A stretch of 64,000 bases of DNA from Seminavis robusta (lineage: Eukaryota; Bacillariophyta; Bacillariophyceae; Naviculales; Naviculaceae): the NCBI GenBank assembly GCA_903772945.1, contig CAICTM010000448.1, forward strand, positions 1 through 64,000. The letters are read 5' to 3'. Position 1 is the first letter of the stretch; every line of letters starts with the position of its first letter. Shown here in pieces: positions 22,743-33,234 of the stretch. The position numbers and the translations under genes were made by a program. The notes under the pieces are model-generated. The model was not told the DNA's origin, searched no databases, and saw nothing but the letters and a program-made list of their open reading frames with translations.

Positions 22743-25151
22743 ATGGAGAAGGACGACAGCCATCAGCAGCAGGCGAGTGTCAGCCACACGGAGGAAGGAG
22801 ATGACCCGAGTATCCTGGAAATTGTGGCCAGCCGCATTCGGCAAGGCGCGGAGATGGAAAAACTCAATGCCCAAGATGGGCCCATGTCTGTCCAACAACA
22901 AGAAGAAAGAAAGCATCATCTTGTGACGGCCTCCAACGCCAATGAGACAACAGCAGCAGCAGCAGAAGCTACAGAAGACGCCCCAAATTCTACCACCAAT
23001 GTTGCTCCAAATGACCTGGTGGTTTCCATATTGGCGTCACTACCCTCAGAAGATGCCACCAACGAATCACCACCTACCAAGGACATTACATTACCCAATC
23101 GAATGCAAGCGGAACAAGGAGGAGCGGACGAGGAACAAGCCGTTCCGCAGCCCGTGCTTCTACGACGAGAACAAGGACGCCCCCCAGCCAGTCTCAGTCA
23201 TCCAGGTGCCTTTGCCATTGATAATACTGGTACCGGTACAACGGGTACTGTTATGACAGAAACGCAAACACAACAAGAAGAAGATACTGTACCGGAACCA
23301 CCAGCAGTGACTTTGACACACGGCAATGATAATGTTGCTCCAACGGAAGAAAACAACCACCACGACAGTGGTTTGGCCGTGGCCAATCCGGTCGACGAAG
23401 AATCTCATCCCTCTAATTTGCCACAGGCGCAAGATTACAATGCTGAATCCCAACACCAAAACAGAGAAGAGAGATTGAAACAGTTCAAAACCCAGGTCTT
23501 CGTGGGAGTCATTGTCTTGTTGGTCATCATTCTCATTTTAGTGGCTATCCTGGCTCCTGGAAAGAAGAATCCAGAGGAAGATTCAGAGCCCACAGAGGCA
23601 CCATCCGAGGGGCCCACCCGCAACCCATCGCAGGCTCCCACTTTGGATTCCGAGTATTGGCTATCTCTGTTCCCTGCAACCACCGTCACTGCCATTATGA
23701 ATTCTCCCGGCTCTCCTCAGTTCAAGGCGTATGAATGGCTTCTCCAGGATATCGACAATTTGCCAACTCTTTCGGATGCAAGAATCCTACAAAAATTTGT
23801 GTTGGCTGTCTTTTACTTGGCCACTAACGGAGAGGAATGGACCACCAATACCCACTGGCTCAATCACAGTGTCCATGAATGTGACTGGTACCAGAAAGCC
23901 GCATTCGCCAGAAAGGATGTGCTGTCCCTCTTTGTGCCCAACTACTTGGCAGGATTCTTGGACCCCACTCCCGCGCCATGCGACAATAACAACAACACGG
24001 GGCTCTATCAACATTTATGGTTGGACCAAAATGAGCTGGTAGGATCCGTGCCCGAAGAACTGTACCTGTTGACATCCTTGCAGTCGTTGTCCTTGGAATT
24101 CAATCACCTGACCGGAACCATTTCCAGTGGGATTGCCAGTTTGACGTCATTGGAAGGACTGTCTTTATCTCGAGCGCTTCACACTGGAATGGTGCCCACG
24201 GAAATAGGGCTGCTTACCAAAATGAGAGTCTTGTTCTTAGACAACAATCTCTTATACGGATCCATTCCAGCTGCGATTTGGGATCTCACCAACATGGAGA
24301 CTTTTTCGTTGGCCGCAAATGAGTTGGAGGGCTCCTTGTCCTCTCAAATTGGGACCTTTTCCAATCTGCAATGGCTCATCTTGGATGATATTGGGCTCAC
24401 TGGTAAGTTCATAAATAGTTCATGGCAGTTTGTCCCCTTCATGGAATCATCCAGCGTGATGGGTGGCACTAACTAACAGTTTTCATTTCTTGTCTTGTCA
24501 TCTCAAGGCACCATTCCAACAGAGATTGGACTCCTGGAATCACTGGATTGGTTGGTTCTGTTTAACAACAAATTCGAAGGTGATCTGCCTAGTGAGCTGG
24601 GCAATATGCCAAAGCTAAATACACTATCGGTTGCAAACAACTTGCTGCAAGGGACCATCCCAACAGATTTGGGTCTGGCCACTACTTTGTTTGTGCTACT
24701 TCTGGATGCCAACCAATTTGTTGGCCCAGTTCCCAGTGAACTGGGCCAGCTTACAAGCCTATTTTATGCCTTCTTCCAAAACAATCAGCTCTCGCAGTCC
24801 ATCCCCACCGAGCTGGGACAATGGAGAGGAGTACAACTGCTCGACTTGTCCAACAACCAATTCTTGGGTCAGATTCCCAGCGATTTTGGTAACCTGGATT
24901 TTGTGGGGCTTTTGAATTTGGCCAATAATTCACTAACCGGCACAGTGCCTCAGGACCTTTCACGACTTAACAACACCCTGTACAGCTTGAAGCTGCAGGC
25001 GAATGAACTTTTGTCGGGTGTGATTCCTGGAGATCTCTGCAACATCAACGGCACCTGCCCTCCCAATACAGTGATTCAATGTGCAGGGCCCTATGGCTTA
25101 TCATTTGACTGTACCAGCTCCCTCTGTGGCTGTGGATGCCCTTGTGATTGA
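22743..25151 (+). CDS. LRR membrane protein 2, one intron
   Basis: Join 22,743-24,402 and 24,508-25,151, giving 767 residues. The 105-base intron (gtaagt...ctcaag) is phase 1 and falls inside a glycine codon of the LRR block. The tail has PSILEIVASRIRQG at the start, LPNRMQAEQGG (shared with LRR gene 6), SHPGAFAIDN, and GLAVANPVDEE...LPQAQDYN. The membrane helix is at about residues 252-271 (VFVGVIVLLVIILILVAIL). After a Thr/Pro/Ser spacer comes the cap (WLNHSVHECDWY), then LRRs from about residue 420 and the tail FDCTSSLCGCGCPCD. The ATG was chosen over an in-frame upstream TTG. It is complete in appearance. Confidence 0.9.
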
Positions 25152-26668
25152 TTCTGGTAGATAAGAAAATACATAAGTTTGATACATTCCTGTTCTAGCA
25201 AAATTACGAGAACTAACGCGCCCTTCAGACCTATGTCGTTCGATACAGAGACCTTGGCAGCTCTGAGAAGTTCGTAAATAGTATCGTTGTACTTGCAGAT
25301 GACCTAGTCGGCTTCGATGAAATCGAAAAGATGCAGACGATAACTACCGCGTTCGTAAGCATCCGCAGTACGAAGCTCGCGGTACAGTACCATTCCCGAT
25401 CATGCAATCCTCTTCACGCGCGCACATGATGCCCCCGTTGTGATGAACACTCGCGACCATTCCTGTATAGAACAGGAGCCCTGATCTGGTCACCACAACG
25501 AAAGAGTGGCGCGCGGAAGAAGAAAAGAGGTGCGTGGACACAACGGAGGGTGAATTGGGGCGTGAGGAAAGGGGGAGGCGGAATCCACCGCCCTCCTTGG
25601 TACCTCTCTTTGAAATACCAGTACATCGAAGAGAGGTGCGACGTTTTCGCAACGACGGTCTTTTATCAATGCAATGAGCAATCTGAGCACGTTGCTAGAC
25701 CACATCACTCCGAGAAGGATCATCCACAACTTTGCAGAGCTGGCCCCGTGTTGTAGATAGGGGCGCACCCCAGACTGCAGCAGCAATGCCCGTCGGAGAC
25801 GTGCAACATGTAGTGCAGCAAGAAGTCTGATTTCAAAGGCGGTCATTGCACCCGCTTCGGCGTCCGTGACAGCGGCTGCAGGCTACTAGATAACCGTGAC
25901 ATTGGCTGGATTCCTCGGTTGGTTTGCTCCTGTTGGCGGGCTGGTCACCGCCACTGGCTGCTGTCACGAGGACCCTTGGACTACTAGGCAGCCAATTGCC
26001 AAGGAATCCAAGCTTTCCGGAAAAGACCCATCGGGAAATTGAAAAGCTGGCCGTGGCGCTTTCGAAGTGCTGCAAGGTTGCACAGTGCGAGCAGAGTCAA
26101 GACAAACCAACTCCGAGTCCGGATGGCCAGTCGGGCTACCGGTACAGGCCACCGCTGGCTGTGGTACCTGGTAGCCATACGGAAAGTGGTGAGCCATGCA
26201 TTATGTTGAGCTCTCTTGATCTCTAAGGAAATCGACTGGCTTATTTGTATTTCGACTTGCGACATAAACGAATGGCAACACACGTGCACACGCGAGGAGC
26301 CACATACAGCTGTACCACCGAATAGCTGGAAATGGCGACCCTCTAACCTTTGACACCAATTCCAAGCTCTGGGATGTGTGTGATGTGCGCGAGCTTCGTA
26401 GAACTACTGTAGACAACGATGTTGTTGGAACTTGGAAAAACGTACAGCCCAATTTCCCTTTAGAAGAGCACAACCGAACAGATCTTGGTGAGCGATCACA
26501 AAAGCAAGCAGCCAAAAGCAATGCGGTATCTGCGTACCGGAGGCAAGTTAAACAACCAACAGGCAGGCACTGGGGTACTGGGGTTCCATATTTAAATATT
26601 GCTAAATTGGGAATAAGTACCGGTACCAGTAGTTGAGAAGACTTAAATACTGCAGGACGAATAACAAT

Positions 26669-26797
26669 TCGAGTCGTGGATAAATCAGAATCCTAATCAA
26701 TTTTTGGAGCCACCCTAATTAATTTTTGGAGCGGCTCCAAAAATTAATTAGGGTGGCTCCAAAAATTGATTAGGATTCTGATTTATCCACGACTCGA
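26669..26797. mobile_element. Perfect 129-base foldback (64-base arms, 1-base centre)
   Basis: Two 64-base arms, 26,669-26,732 and 26,734-26,797, are exact reverse complements around a single G. Each arm itself holds two related units (aatcaatttttggagcc and aattaatttttggagc). It could be a small foldback-type MITE or a cruciform-forming site. No target duplication was identified. Confidence 0.9.
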
Positions 26798-27299
26798 CTC
26801 GAATCGTCATCGTCATTCACTCATACACTCCAAGGAAGCAGCTCGTGAACATACTGGTACCGATACAGAGTCTACTGATATCCACTGGGGCCAAACGCAG
26901 GAAAAGAAGCGACAAACCGGAGATCATTATTCATTATCAATGGTTGGTGTGTCGCACTTGCTGCCAACAGTTTGTTTGGAGCTCTTCGGTGTGGTATCAA
27001 AACAGGAGAACTCGATCAAAACCACTTCACTTGCTCCAGGCTCCAGGAAGTGTATAGCAAGGAGCCTTCTTCCAGCACGCACCGTTCGCTACAGTCCCCA
27101 TCTATTTCCTGCCACTTGCTTGGATGCATACAATGTCATGAATTGGTAGATGAGCTGTGTTGGTGTGTTGGTATCAGGGGAGGCTGTTTGGGGTTATTCC
27201 GATAGCAGTGAGTTTGCCTTCGCCTTTTTGCCTTCTTTTCATCATTACTTACTTTTGCTCTTGCCACGGTCTTTTGATTATCGGCTGAGTATCGATGAC

Positions 27300-28056
27300 C
27301 AGGGCGTGGTACTCACACTGTTTTAGCATGTGAGTATGGGTACTGAGTAGTACTCACAATTCCAAAGTCAAGTGAGTATGGGTACTGGGTAATACTCACA
27401 ATTCCCAGGGTCAAGTGAGTACGGGTATCATGTGAGTACAGGTACTTTGTGGGTACTATAGAGTACTCACTGAGTACTCATAAATCAATTACTTAGGGAA
27501 ATTATCTAGGTTTTTCTAGTTCTGGGCTGGGGGCTCATCAATCTTGTTGTAAAGGTCCACCATGACATCAATATCACTGTCATAATCCTCCTGTTCACAT
27601 CTGCTGGCAGTTAGCTTGAGGAGATCCTTGGTCCTATTCTTAGCCCATTCCTTTCTTGCATCATTGATGCATTGCTTGTAGTTCTGGATGAATGCACTGT
27701 TCTTGTAGCAAAGAAGGCGCATTTGGAATGTCATGTCAACCTTCTGTCCATTGCTGAGTTTTCCATCAAACATGTACAAGAACTGAAAACTCTTTCTTGG
27801 AAGCCGTTGCTATCTGGCATTGCACTCACCGAGTACTCACCGAGTACTCACTGGTACTCACTTCGAAGTACTCACCGAAGTACTCACCGAAGACTCAAAA
27901 AGTACTCAAAATCCGGAGTCATGTGAGTACGGGTACTGAGTAATACTCACATTTTCTGAGGTCATGTGAGTATGGGTACTGAGTATACTCAGTACTCAGT
28001 ACCCGTACTCACATCGAGTACACGCAGCGTGTATTTCATGTGAGTCCCACACCCTG
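27300..28056. mobile_element. hAT-like DNA element with 8-base target duplication
   Basis: 757 bases. The left end CAGGGCGTGGTACTCACACT and the right end, read inward as CAGGGTGTGGGACTCACATG, are terminal inverted repeats beginning CAGGG, typical of hAT elements. The 8 bases TCGATGAC flank it on both sides (27,292-27,299 and 28,057-28,064), the hAT duplication length. Both subterminal regions are packed with GTGAGTA/GAGTACTC copies in both orientations, as binding sites for a hAT transposase would be. The centre holds a minus-strand open frame of 87 codons (27,516-27,779). The element is too short to encode a full transposase, so it is non-autonomous or an internal-deletion derivative. Confidence 0.85.
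27516..27779 (-). pseudogene. Open frame inside the hAT-like element
   Basis: 87 codons on the minus strand with a run of helical, Lys/Arg-rich sequence (QNYKQCINDARKEWAKNRTK) and an acidic end (CEQEDYDSDIDVMVD). It may be a leftover of a transposase or of a captured gene; the D/E/W catalytic motifs of hAT transposases are not seen. Confidence 0.4.
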
Positions 28057-28666
28057 TCGATGACCTTCCCCGAAGCAGAGAACCCCCGAAGAGAACGCCA
28101 CGTGTGACCACAAAGAAGGTCAGTTGCTAACCAAGAAATTACAAGGAAGCATGCTTTATGATAGTATTCAGGTAGACGTGGTAAATCTGTTTGCATTATT
28201 CATAAAACTAAATGAGACTTTGTCCACAGAGTTTCTGCAACTACCTGGTATAATCACGTTTGGTGTTCCGTAAATCTAGAAAGAATAAAAGAAATATGGG
28301 ATTCAAGCTTCAATGTATCGGAAAGCTTCCAAAATCTACAATAACAATAAATATATCCATGCCCATGCTAGTCATCCATCGTGATCTAAAATCTACAGTG
28401 GCAAAAGACAAAGAAGGCAGAAGGCAGGTTGCCAAACATGGAGACAACCATGTCTTACATGAATTTTAGCATGTCGCATGGTGGAATGGTGGCATGGGCG
28501 GAAGCTGTCGGAGTGACTTCCCCCCTTCCTGCGATCCAAGCTACTAGCAGCCTGAAGCCTGAACCAAACACAATCCACCTGGCATCTCTCATTTTCTTTT
28601 TGCTTTTGCATTTGCATTTGTTGACCTCACAATCAATCCCTAAAAGCCAGCTTTTATCTAGCTAGT

Positions 28667-30886
28667 ATGATGGAAATGAATGATACCGCCATGAAAAGTT
28701 CTACGCATAAAGGCGAGGAGGCAAATGAGGAGCGAATCGAACCAAGGATGGAGGAAGAGAGGCAAAAGCAGGAGGCAGCCAGTGAGCAGCAACCACCACA
28801 ACAACAAGCCAAGCAAGGGGTCAAGGCAATAACTGTGACGGAGGCGGCTTCCAGCGCGGATATCATGGCACTCCCACCACGCATGGCAAGGCATCAGGTG
28901 GGGTCCACGAGTCACAGTCAACCTGGGGCCTACGCGGAATGCAGCATGAGACTCCACCCATTCTTACCAGCAATTCCAAACAGGGCTGTGCCGTCCCCAA
29001 CAGTCCCCACAGAATCGGTCGATGCAGCAAGTGTCATCCACCCAAGAAACCTGGATGATGCAGCAACAACCGTTGAGGAACCAAACCAAACTGCCTCTAC
29101 CCATAGTAACAGCCTAGTAGTCGACGAAGAGAGCGGACTTGCAGTTGCCAGTGTGGTAGAAGATCGCATTATGAGTGGACAAGATCTGCCACAAGCGCAG
29201 CCATACGACACGACCAATCAAAACAAGACAAGGGATTGTCGCACCAAGAAACTCCAGACAATTGTCTTTATAGGGGCCACAGTGCTTGTAGCCGTCATTG
29301 TGATTGCGGTGACAATTGGGGTTTCCAAAAGCAAGGGATCGACGCGTACTGGGAGCACGGAAGAACCATTGATGGCCCCGTCTGATGCCCCAACCGTTTC
29401 TCCGGAATTGCACATCTTGTCGTTGTTGGATGAAAGAACCATCATATCCATGGAAGACCCAGACTCGCCTCAGTCCAAGGCATACCAGTGGCTGATAGAA
29501 GACATTGTACCATCCTACTCGGACAATCGCATCAAGCAAAGGTTTGCTCTTGCCACACTGTTCTTCTCAGCTGGTGGTGACAAATGGGATGACAACACCC
29601 ATTGGCTCAACCACACTGTGCATGAATGTGACTGGTTCAATTCACCAGATTTTGCAAGAAAAGCAGAGTTATCCAAGCTGTATCCTGGATCCTATGCAGG
29701 CTTTTTGGAACCCCTTCCGACTTCCCAGTGCAGCAATGATGGCTTCTACCAACATCTATGGCTCGACCAGAATAACCTCCTTGGCTCAATTCCAAAGGAG
29801 CTGTTCATGTTGACTACATTGCAGACAATCTCAATGGGTTGGAATCAACTTGGTGGAACCATTTCGAACCACATTGGAAAGCTTACAGCATTGGAAGGAC
29901 TGTTTCTACAGAGAATGCGTCTATCAGGTACCATTCCCACAGGCATCAGCTTGCTGACAAACTTGGTTGTTCTTGGTTTGAGCAGCAACAATCTGGAAGG
30001 AGAAATTCCTTCAGATTTCTGGAAGCTCGCCAATTTGAGAGATGTTAGCTTGAGGCGGCTACAACTCAAGGGCACCCTGTCCACTGAGATTGGTGCTCTT
30101 TCCAAGCTGAGAGAGTTTTTTGTGGCTGAGAGTGGCCTCTCTGGTATGTTTTTGGTTCGTTGTGTTTTGTTCTGTTGTCCTTTGTTGACCAATCTCACAG
30201 CCATTGTCTTTTGTTTTGGTCCTTCCATAGGAACATTTCCAACGGAACTAGGGAAACTCAAAGCTCTTGAATCCCTTGGGGTGTATAACAGCAGATTTAC
30301 AGGAAGTCTTCCAAGTGAGCTGGGCCAGTTGAAGGTGCTTTCAGGCTTCCGTTTCAACCACAACTTGTTCAATGGCACTCTTCCGACGGAATTGGGTCTT
30401 GCCACATCCCTGACCAACCTTGTTGGACGGGACAATCAATTTTCTGGCCAAATACCCAGTGAGTTTGGTCTTCTCTCAAATCTAAATTTTATCCTAGACC
30501 TTCAAGGCAGCTTCCTGTCAGGCACCTTGCCAACTGAGCTTGGTATCTTGACTCAGCTCAAGGACCTGGAGTTCCAGAACAATCAGATATCTGGCCAGAT
30601 TCCCTCAGAGTTGGGAGAGCTCAGCTCTCTGGGACTTTTGAACCTTGCCAATAACTCATTATCCGGGACGCTTCCAGAAGAACTATCCTTCCTGCAGCAG
30701 TCTCTCTATGGGATAGCTTTGGAAGGGAATCAGTTGCTTTCCGGGTCTATTCCTGCAAGTCTCTGTACTCTTAATGGAACCTGCAGCAATGGTGGTTGGG
30801 ATCCATGCAGGCCTGGTTTGTCATTTGACTGCAGTGCTATGCTTTGTGGCTGTGGTTGTTCCTGTCTGGATTCACATGGGCACTAA
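28667..30886 (+). CDS. LRR membrane protein 3, one in-frame intron
   Basis: Join 28,667-30,143 and 30,231-30,886, giving 710 residues. The intron (gtatgt...ccatag) is 87 bases, divisible by three and free of stops, so the frame reads straight through it. It is called an intron because its ends and position match LRR gene 4, where the same intron is 82 bases and must be spliced. The tail is shorter (membrane helix at about residues 199-220) and lacks the V-x-x-R motif, but keeps LPPRMARH, SQPGAYAE and GLAVASVVED...LPQAQPYD. The cap (WLNHTVHECDWF), LRRs from about residue 358 and the tail FDCSAMLCGCGCSC follow. Confidence 0.85.
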   Translation: MMEMNDTAMKSSTHKGEEANEERIEPRMEEERQKQEAASEQQPPQQQAKQGVKAITVTEAASSADIMALPPRMARHQVGSTSHSQPGAYAECSMRLHPFLPAIPNRAVPSPTVPTESVDAASVIHPRNLDDAATTVEEPNQTASTHSNSLVVDEESGLAVASVVEDRIMSGQDLPQAQPYDTTNQNKTRDCRTKKLQTIVFIGATVLVAVIVIAVTIGVSKSKGSTRTGSTEEPLMAPSDAPTVSPELHILSLLDERTIISMEDPDSPQSKAYQWLIEDIVPSYSDNRIKQRFALATLFFSAGGDKWDDNTHWLNHTVHECDWFNSPDFARKAELSKLYPGSYAGFLEPLPTSQCSNDGFYQHLWLDQNNLLGSIPKELFMLTTLQTISMGWNQLGGTISNHIGKLTALEGLFLQRMRLSGTIPTGISLLTNLVVLGLSSNNLEGEIPSDFWKLANLRDVSLRRLQLKGTLSTEIGALSKLREFFVAESGLSGMFLVRCVLFCCPLLTNLTAIVFCFGPSIGTFPTELGKLKALESLGVYNSRFTGSLPSELGQLKVLSGFRFNHNLFNGTLPTELGLATSLTNLVGRDNQFSGQIPSEFGLLSNLNFILDLQGSFLSGTLPTELGILTQLKDLEFQNNQISGQIPSELGELSSLGLLNLANNSLSGTLPEELSFLQQSLYGIALEGNQLLSGSIPASLCTLNGTCSNGGWDPCRPGLSFDCSAMLCGCGCSCLDSHGH

Positions 30887-33234
30887 AAGTTTCAGCGCTT
30901 CGGTCTTGGCATTCAACGTTCAACCTTGCACAAGGGGACTTCTGGCAACGCTAGCTGCATTTTTAATTTTCAACACATTCTTAGCATCTATAACGGGAGA
31001 CGGCCTTACCTCATCACTCGATGAACCACCATAAGCATGAGATTCATTCATTCTCCGCGGAATCCTCTGGCTTTTGTTCGTATCGCCAGCGACGCATGCG
31101 TTTGGCAAACTGAGCTAGTGTCTGAGACATTCTCGTGGCTTCGTGTTTTCGAGGGCAGTGCTCGTTCTTAGCAGGAGGCCGCGTGCCCCCCAATATCAGA
31201 TCTTCAGAAATCGGTCTGCCTCGATGGAAGCAGGGAGGGTGCAAGCAATAGCTCGGAACTGTCAGGCATCTAGCGAGGCCCAACGATTGGATCCTGCCTG
31301 GTAGAGGGTTTGCTGCCTTGAATTGGAGCTCTGGGATAGCTACTTCGCTCGTCTCTCTTCGATCGGGCCTCGCTTGTGAAATCCACCAGCCAGCTGCTCG
31401 CATCAGACGCCACCTATCCGGGCGCTAGCTAGTACTCTCAGTCTTCCTGGTACGAGGAAACTTGTCAGGCTGGCGGACCTGTACCGGTACCGTGGGAGAA
31501 GTTGGCGCTTCGGAGTCCGAGACTTGTTCGAGCACCTCAACGTGATGATCAGGTTCCGATCCTCCTTTTTCCGCTTGTCTTGTCGACTTCAGCAGCCACC
31601 ATGGCTTCCGTTGCCGAAGCGATTATTTCTTTCAAGGAATTGACAGTGACAGTGCTGGTTCACTACGGAAGTCTCAGGTCAACGGCGGAAACTACAGTGT
31701 ACTAGCTAGGACTACGGTGCTTCGAAATGATGTCTCGTAAGTTTCTGAGAAGACAGGAGGAAAGGAAGATCAACTAGAAAAACTGCACAGTACTATAGCT
31801 GCTTTTTGGAAGCAAAGGATCAAATTTGCTGCATTGTAACCAGAGTGCAGAAACAACCAAAGCGACCGGCGACAACTAAGGCAAACACGGCAAAGGCAAT
31901 GAGAGCACCTCTTGGACTTCCACGAGTGTCAACGACGTTGTTGATCACATCCCATCCCATGCAAAGCGTGCGTTTGTCAAGTTTGTTGTGATCAGGTTGC
32001 ATAGATCCATGCTCATCTGCTGGCGATGAAGAAGGAAGGTGAAAAGGAATGCAGAAGTGGCTACTGGAGAGAGGGAGAGAGTCTGGTGGTTTGGCTGGCC
32101 GGGGCCAGCGTGATGCAGATGAGGCCCAAGATGAAGGTACAACATCAAGGACAACGAGTGGAACAGACCAGCAGGAAAAAGTATACAGCGCCAAACCATG
32201 GTTGTTTGCGTGGTTGCTTGGTTGCTTGCAGGTACTCTCCCACAGCATTGTGCAGAATTCGATGTTTCTGTTCCCCGGGGCTTCGGTAATGTAGGGTTCC
32301 CTGCAGATAGTTAGAGCTCATCACGTGCAAAGCTGGATACAGCACTGACTAGATTTGTGTGAAGTAACCAGCCAAGGTACCATTTTCTTTAGTACCGGTA
32401 CTGAGACTCCCTTCTTTTGCACAAACACTTCAGAGGCCAGATCCCTTCTGAATTAGACAGCTTCAGACCCATGGGACCCATACCATAGGAGTGGGCAACC
32501 AATTCTCGCTCTTTGGGAGAGAGAACGTGGGTGCGGGCTTGAAGAAAAGCGCGTCGATCCAGTAACAAATTCTCAAATTCTTCTTACCGTGTAGTGTTCG
32601 TCCGCTGGAAGCATTAAAAGAAGCAAGGCACTCTCCTTTCTCGTGAACTGTCTCTCCTGATGAACAGTGATGCTTGGGCTTGAAGACTAAAAAACGCTTT
32701 GGGCTTCGGGTGGGAACATCGTCGCTGGCTCAGAGAAACCCTTGCTGTGAAGCAGGCTCGCCGATGGGGTCAGAGTGGTACCTGGTACCGGTACTAAGAA
32801 GTTTTCCCGCAAACAAATGTTTACATTGAAATTCAACATTCATTTTTATTTTACCTAAAGTAGCCTACCGAAAATATAATGGATTAAATGAATAAAAACA
32901 TGTTTTTTGATTTTTTATATTGCGGGATGTGGTCGAAAAGGTACCTACTGTCAAAAGATCTTTTTCCTGGGGTCAAAGGAACGGAAATCAGCACACAACA
33001 GAACATTGCTACAGTAAAGACTGGAAACTGATTCGATTCCACCCCTTCTCGATCGTAACTGGACATCGGAGGCATGCAAGTGGCACTATCAAGGGGTTTA
33101 GAGTAGGGAGGTTATCTATACGGAACACAGATTATGCTTTAGTCTCTTGCCCCCCAGTTTTGCCGCATCTTCAACGGGCAATACAGGTTTGGCGCACCGT
33201 ATCAAATACCTTTCGAAAGTACAACTCCTCCACC
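30887..33234. other. Intergenic region with the LRR gene 4 upstream element
   Basis: 2.3 kb without a recognisable gene. Several TACCGGTAC palindromes occur at about 31,484, 32,393 and 32,789. A 15-base block shared with the ninth LRR gene lies at 33,095-33,109. Confidence 0.4.
33095..33109 (+). promoter_or_regulatory. Shared upstream block GGTTTAGAGTAGGGA
   Basis: GGTTTAGAGTAGGGA, followed by a looser match (ggttatctatacgga), lies about 126 bases before the LRR gene 4 ATG. The identical 15 bases lie 67 bases before the LRR gene 9 ATG (61,281-61,295), just after a TATATAA. It is likely a core-promoter or transcription-start element, or a conserved leader. Confidence 0.5.

Larger units (their letters stand above)
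25152..28666. other. Intergenic region with two DNA-element structures
   Basis: 3.5 kb without a supported host gene. It contains the perfect foldback at 26,669-26,797 and the hAT-like element at 27,300-28,056. Short open frames at about 25,490-25,846 (minus) have no recognisable domain. Confidence 0.5.

Noticed and set aside
25490-25846. A 118-codon minus-strand frame between LRR genes 2 and 3
   Set aside because: No recognisable domain, no convincing start context, and the composition is like the surrounding non-coding DNA.
27310-28030. Regularly spaced GTGAGTAC repeats resembling a CRISPR or satellite array
   Set aside because: Repeats occur in both orientations at irregular spacing inside clear hAT ends, and the genome is eukaryotic.
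30144-30230. Reading LRR gene 3 as intronless because the frame is open
   Set aside because: The ends and position match the paralogue's intron, and the insert would break an LRR; kept as an intron, with retention noted as a possibility.
32920-33234. Upstream in-frame extension of LRR gene 4
   Set aside because: It begins without ATG and has no family similarity; the ATG at 33,235 has strong context and a family-type start.
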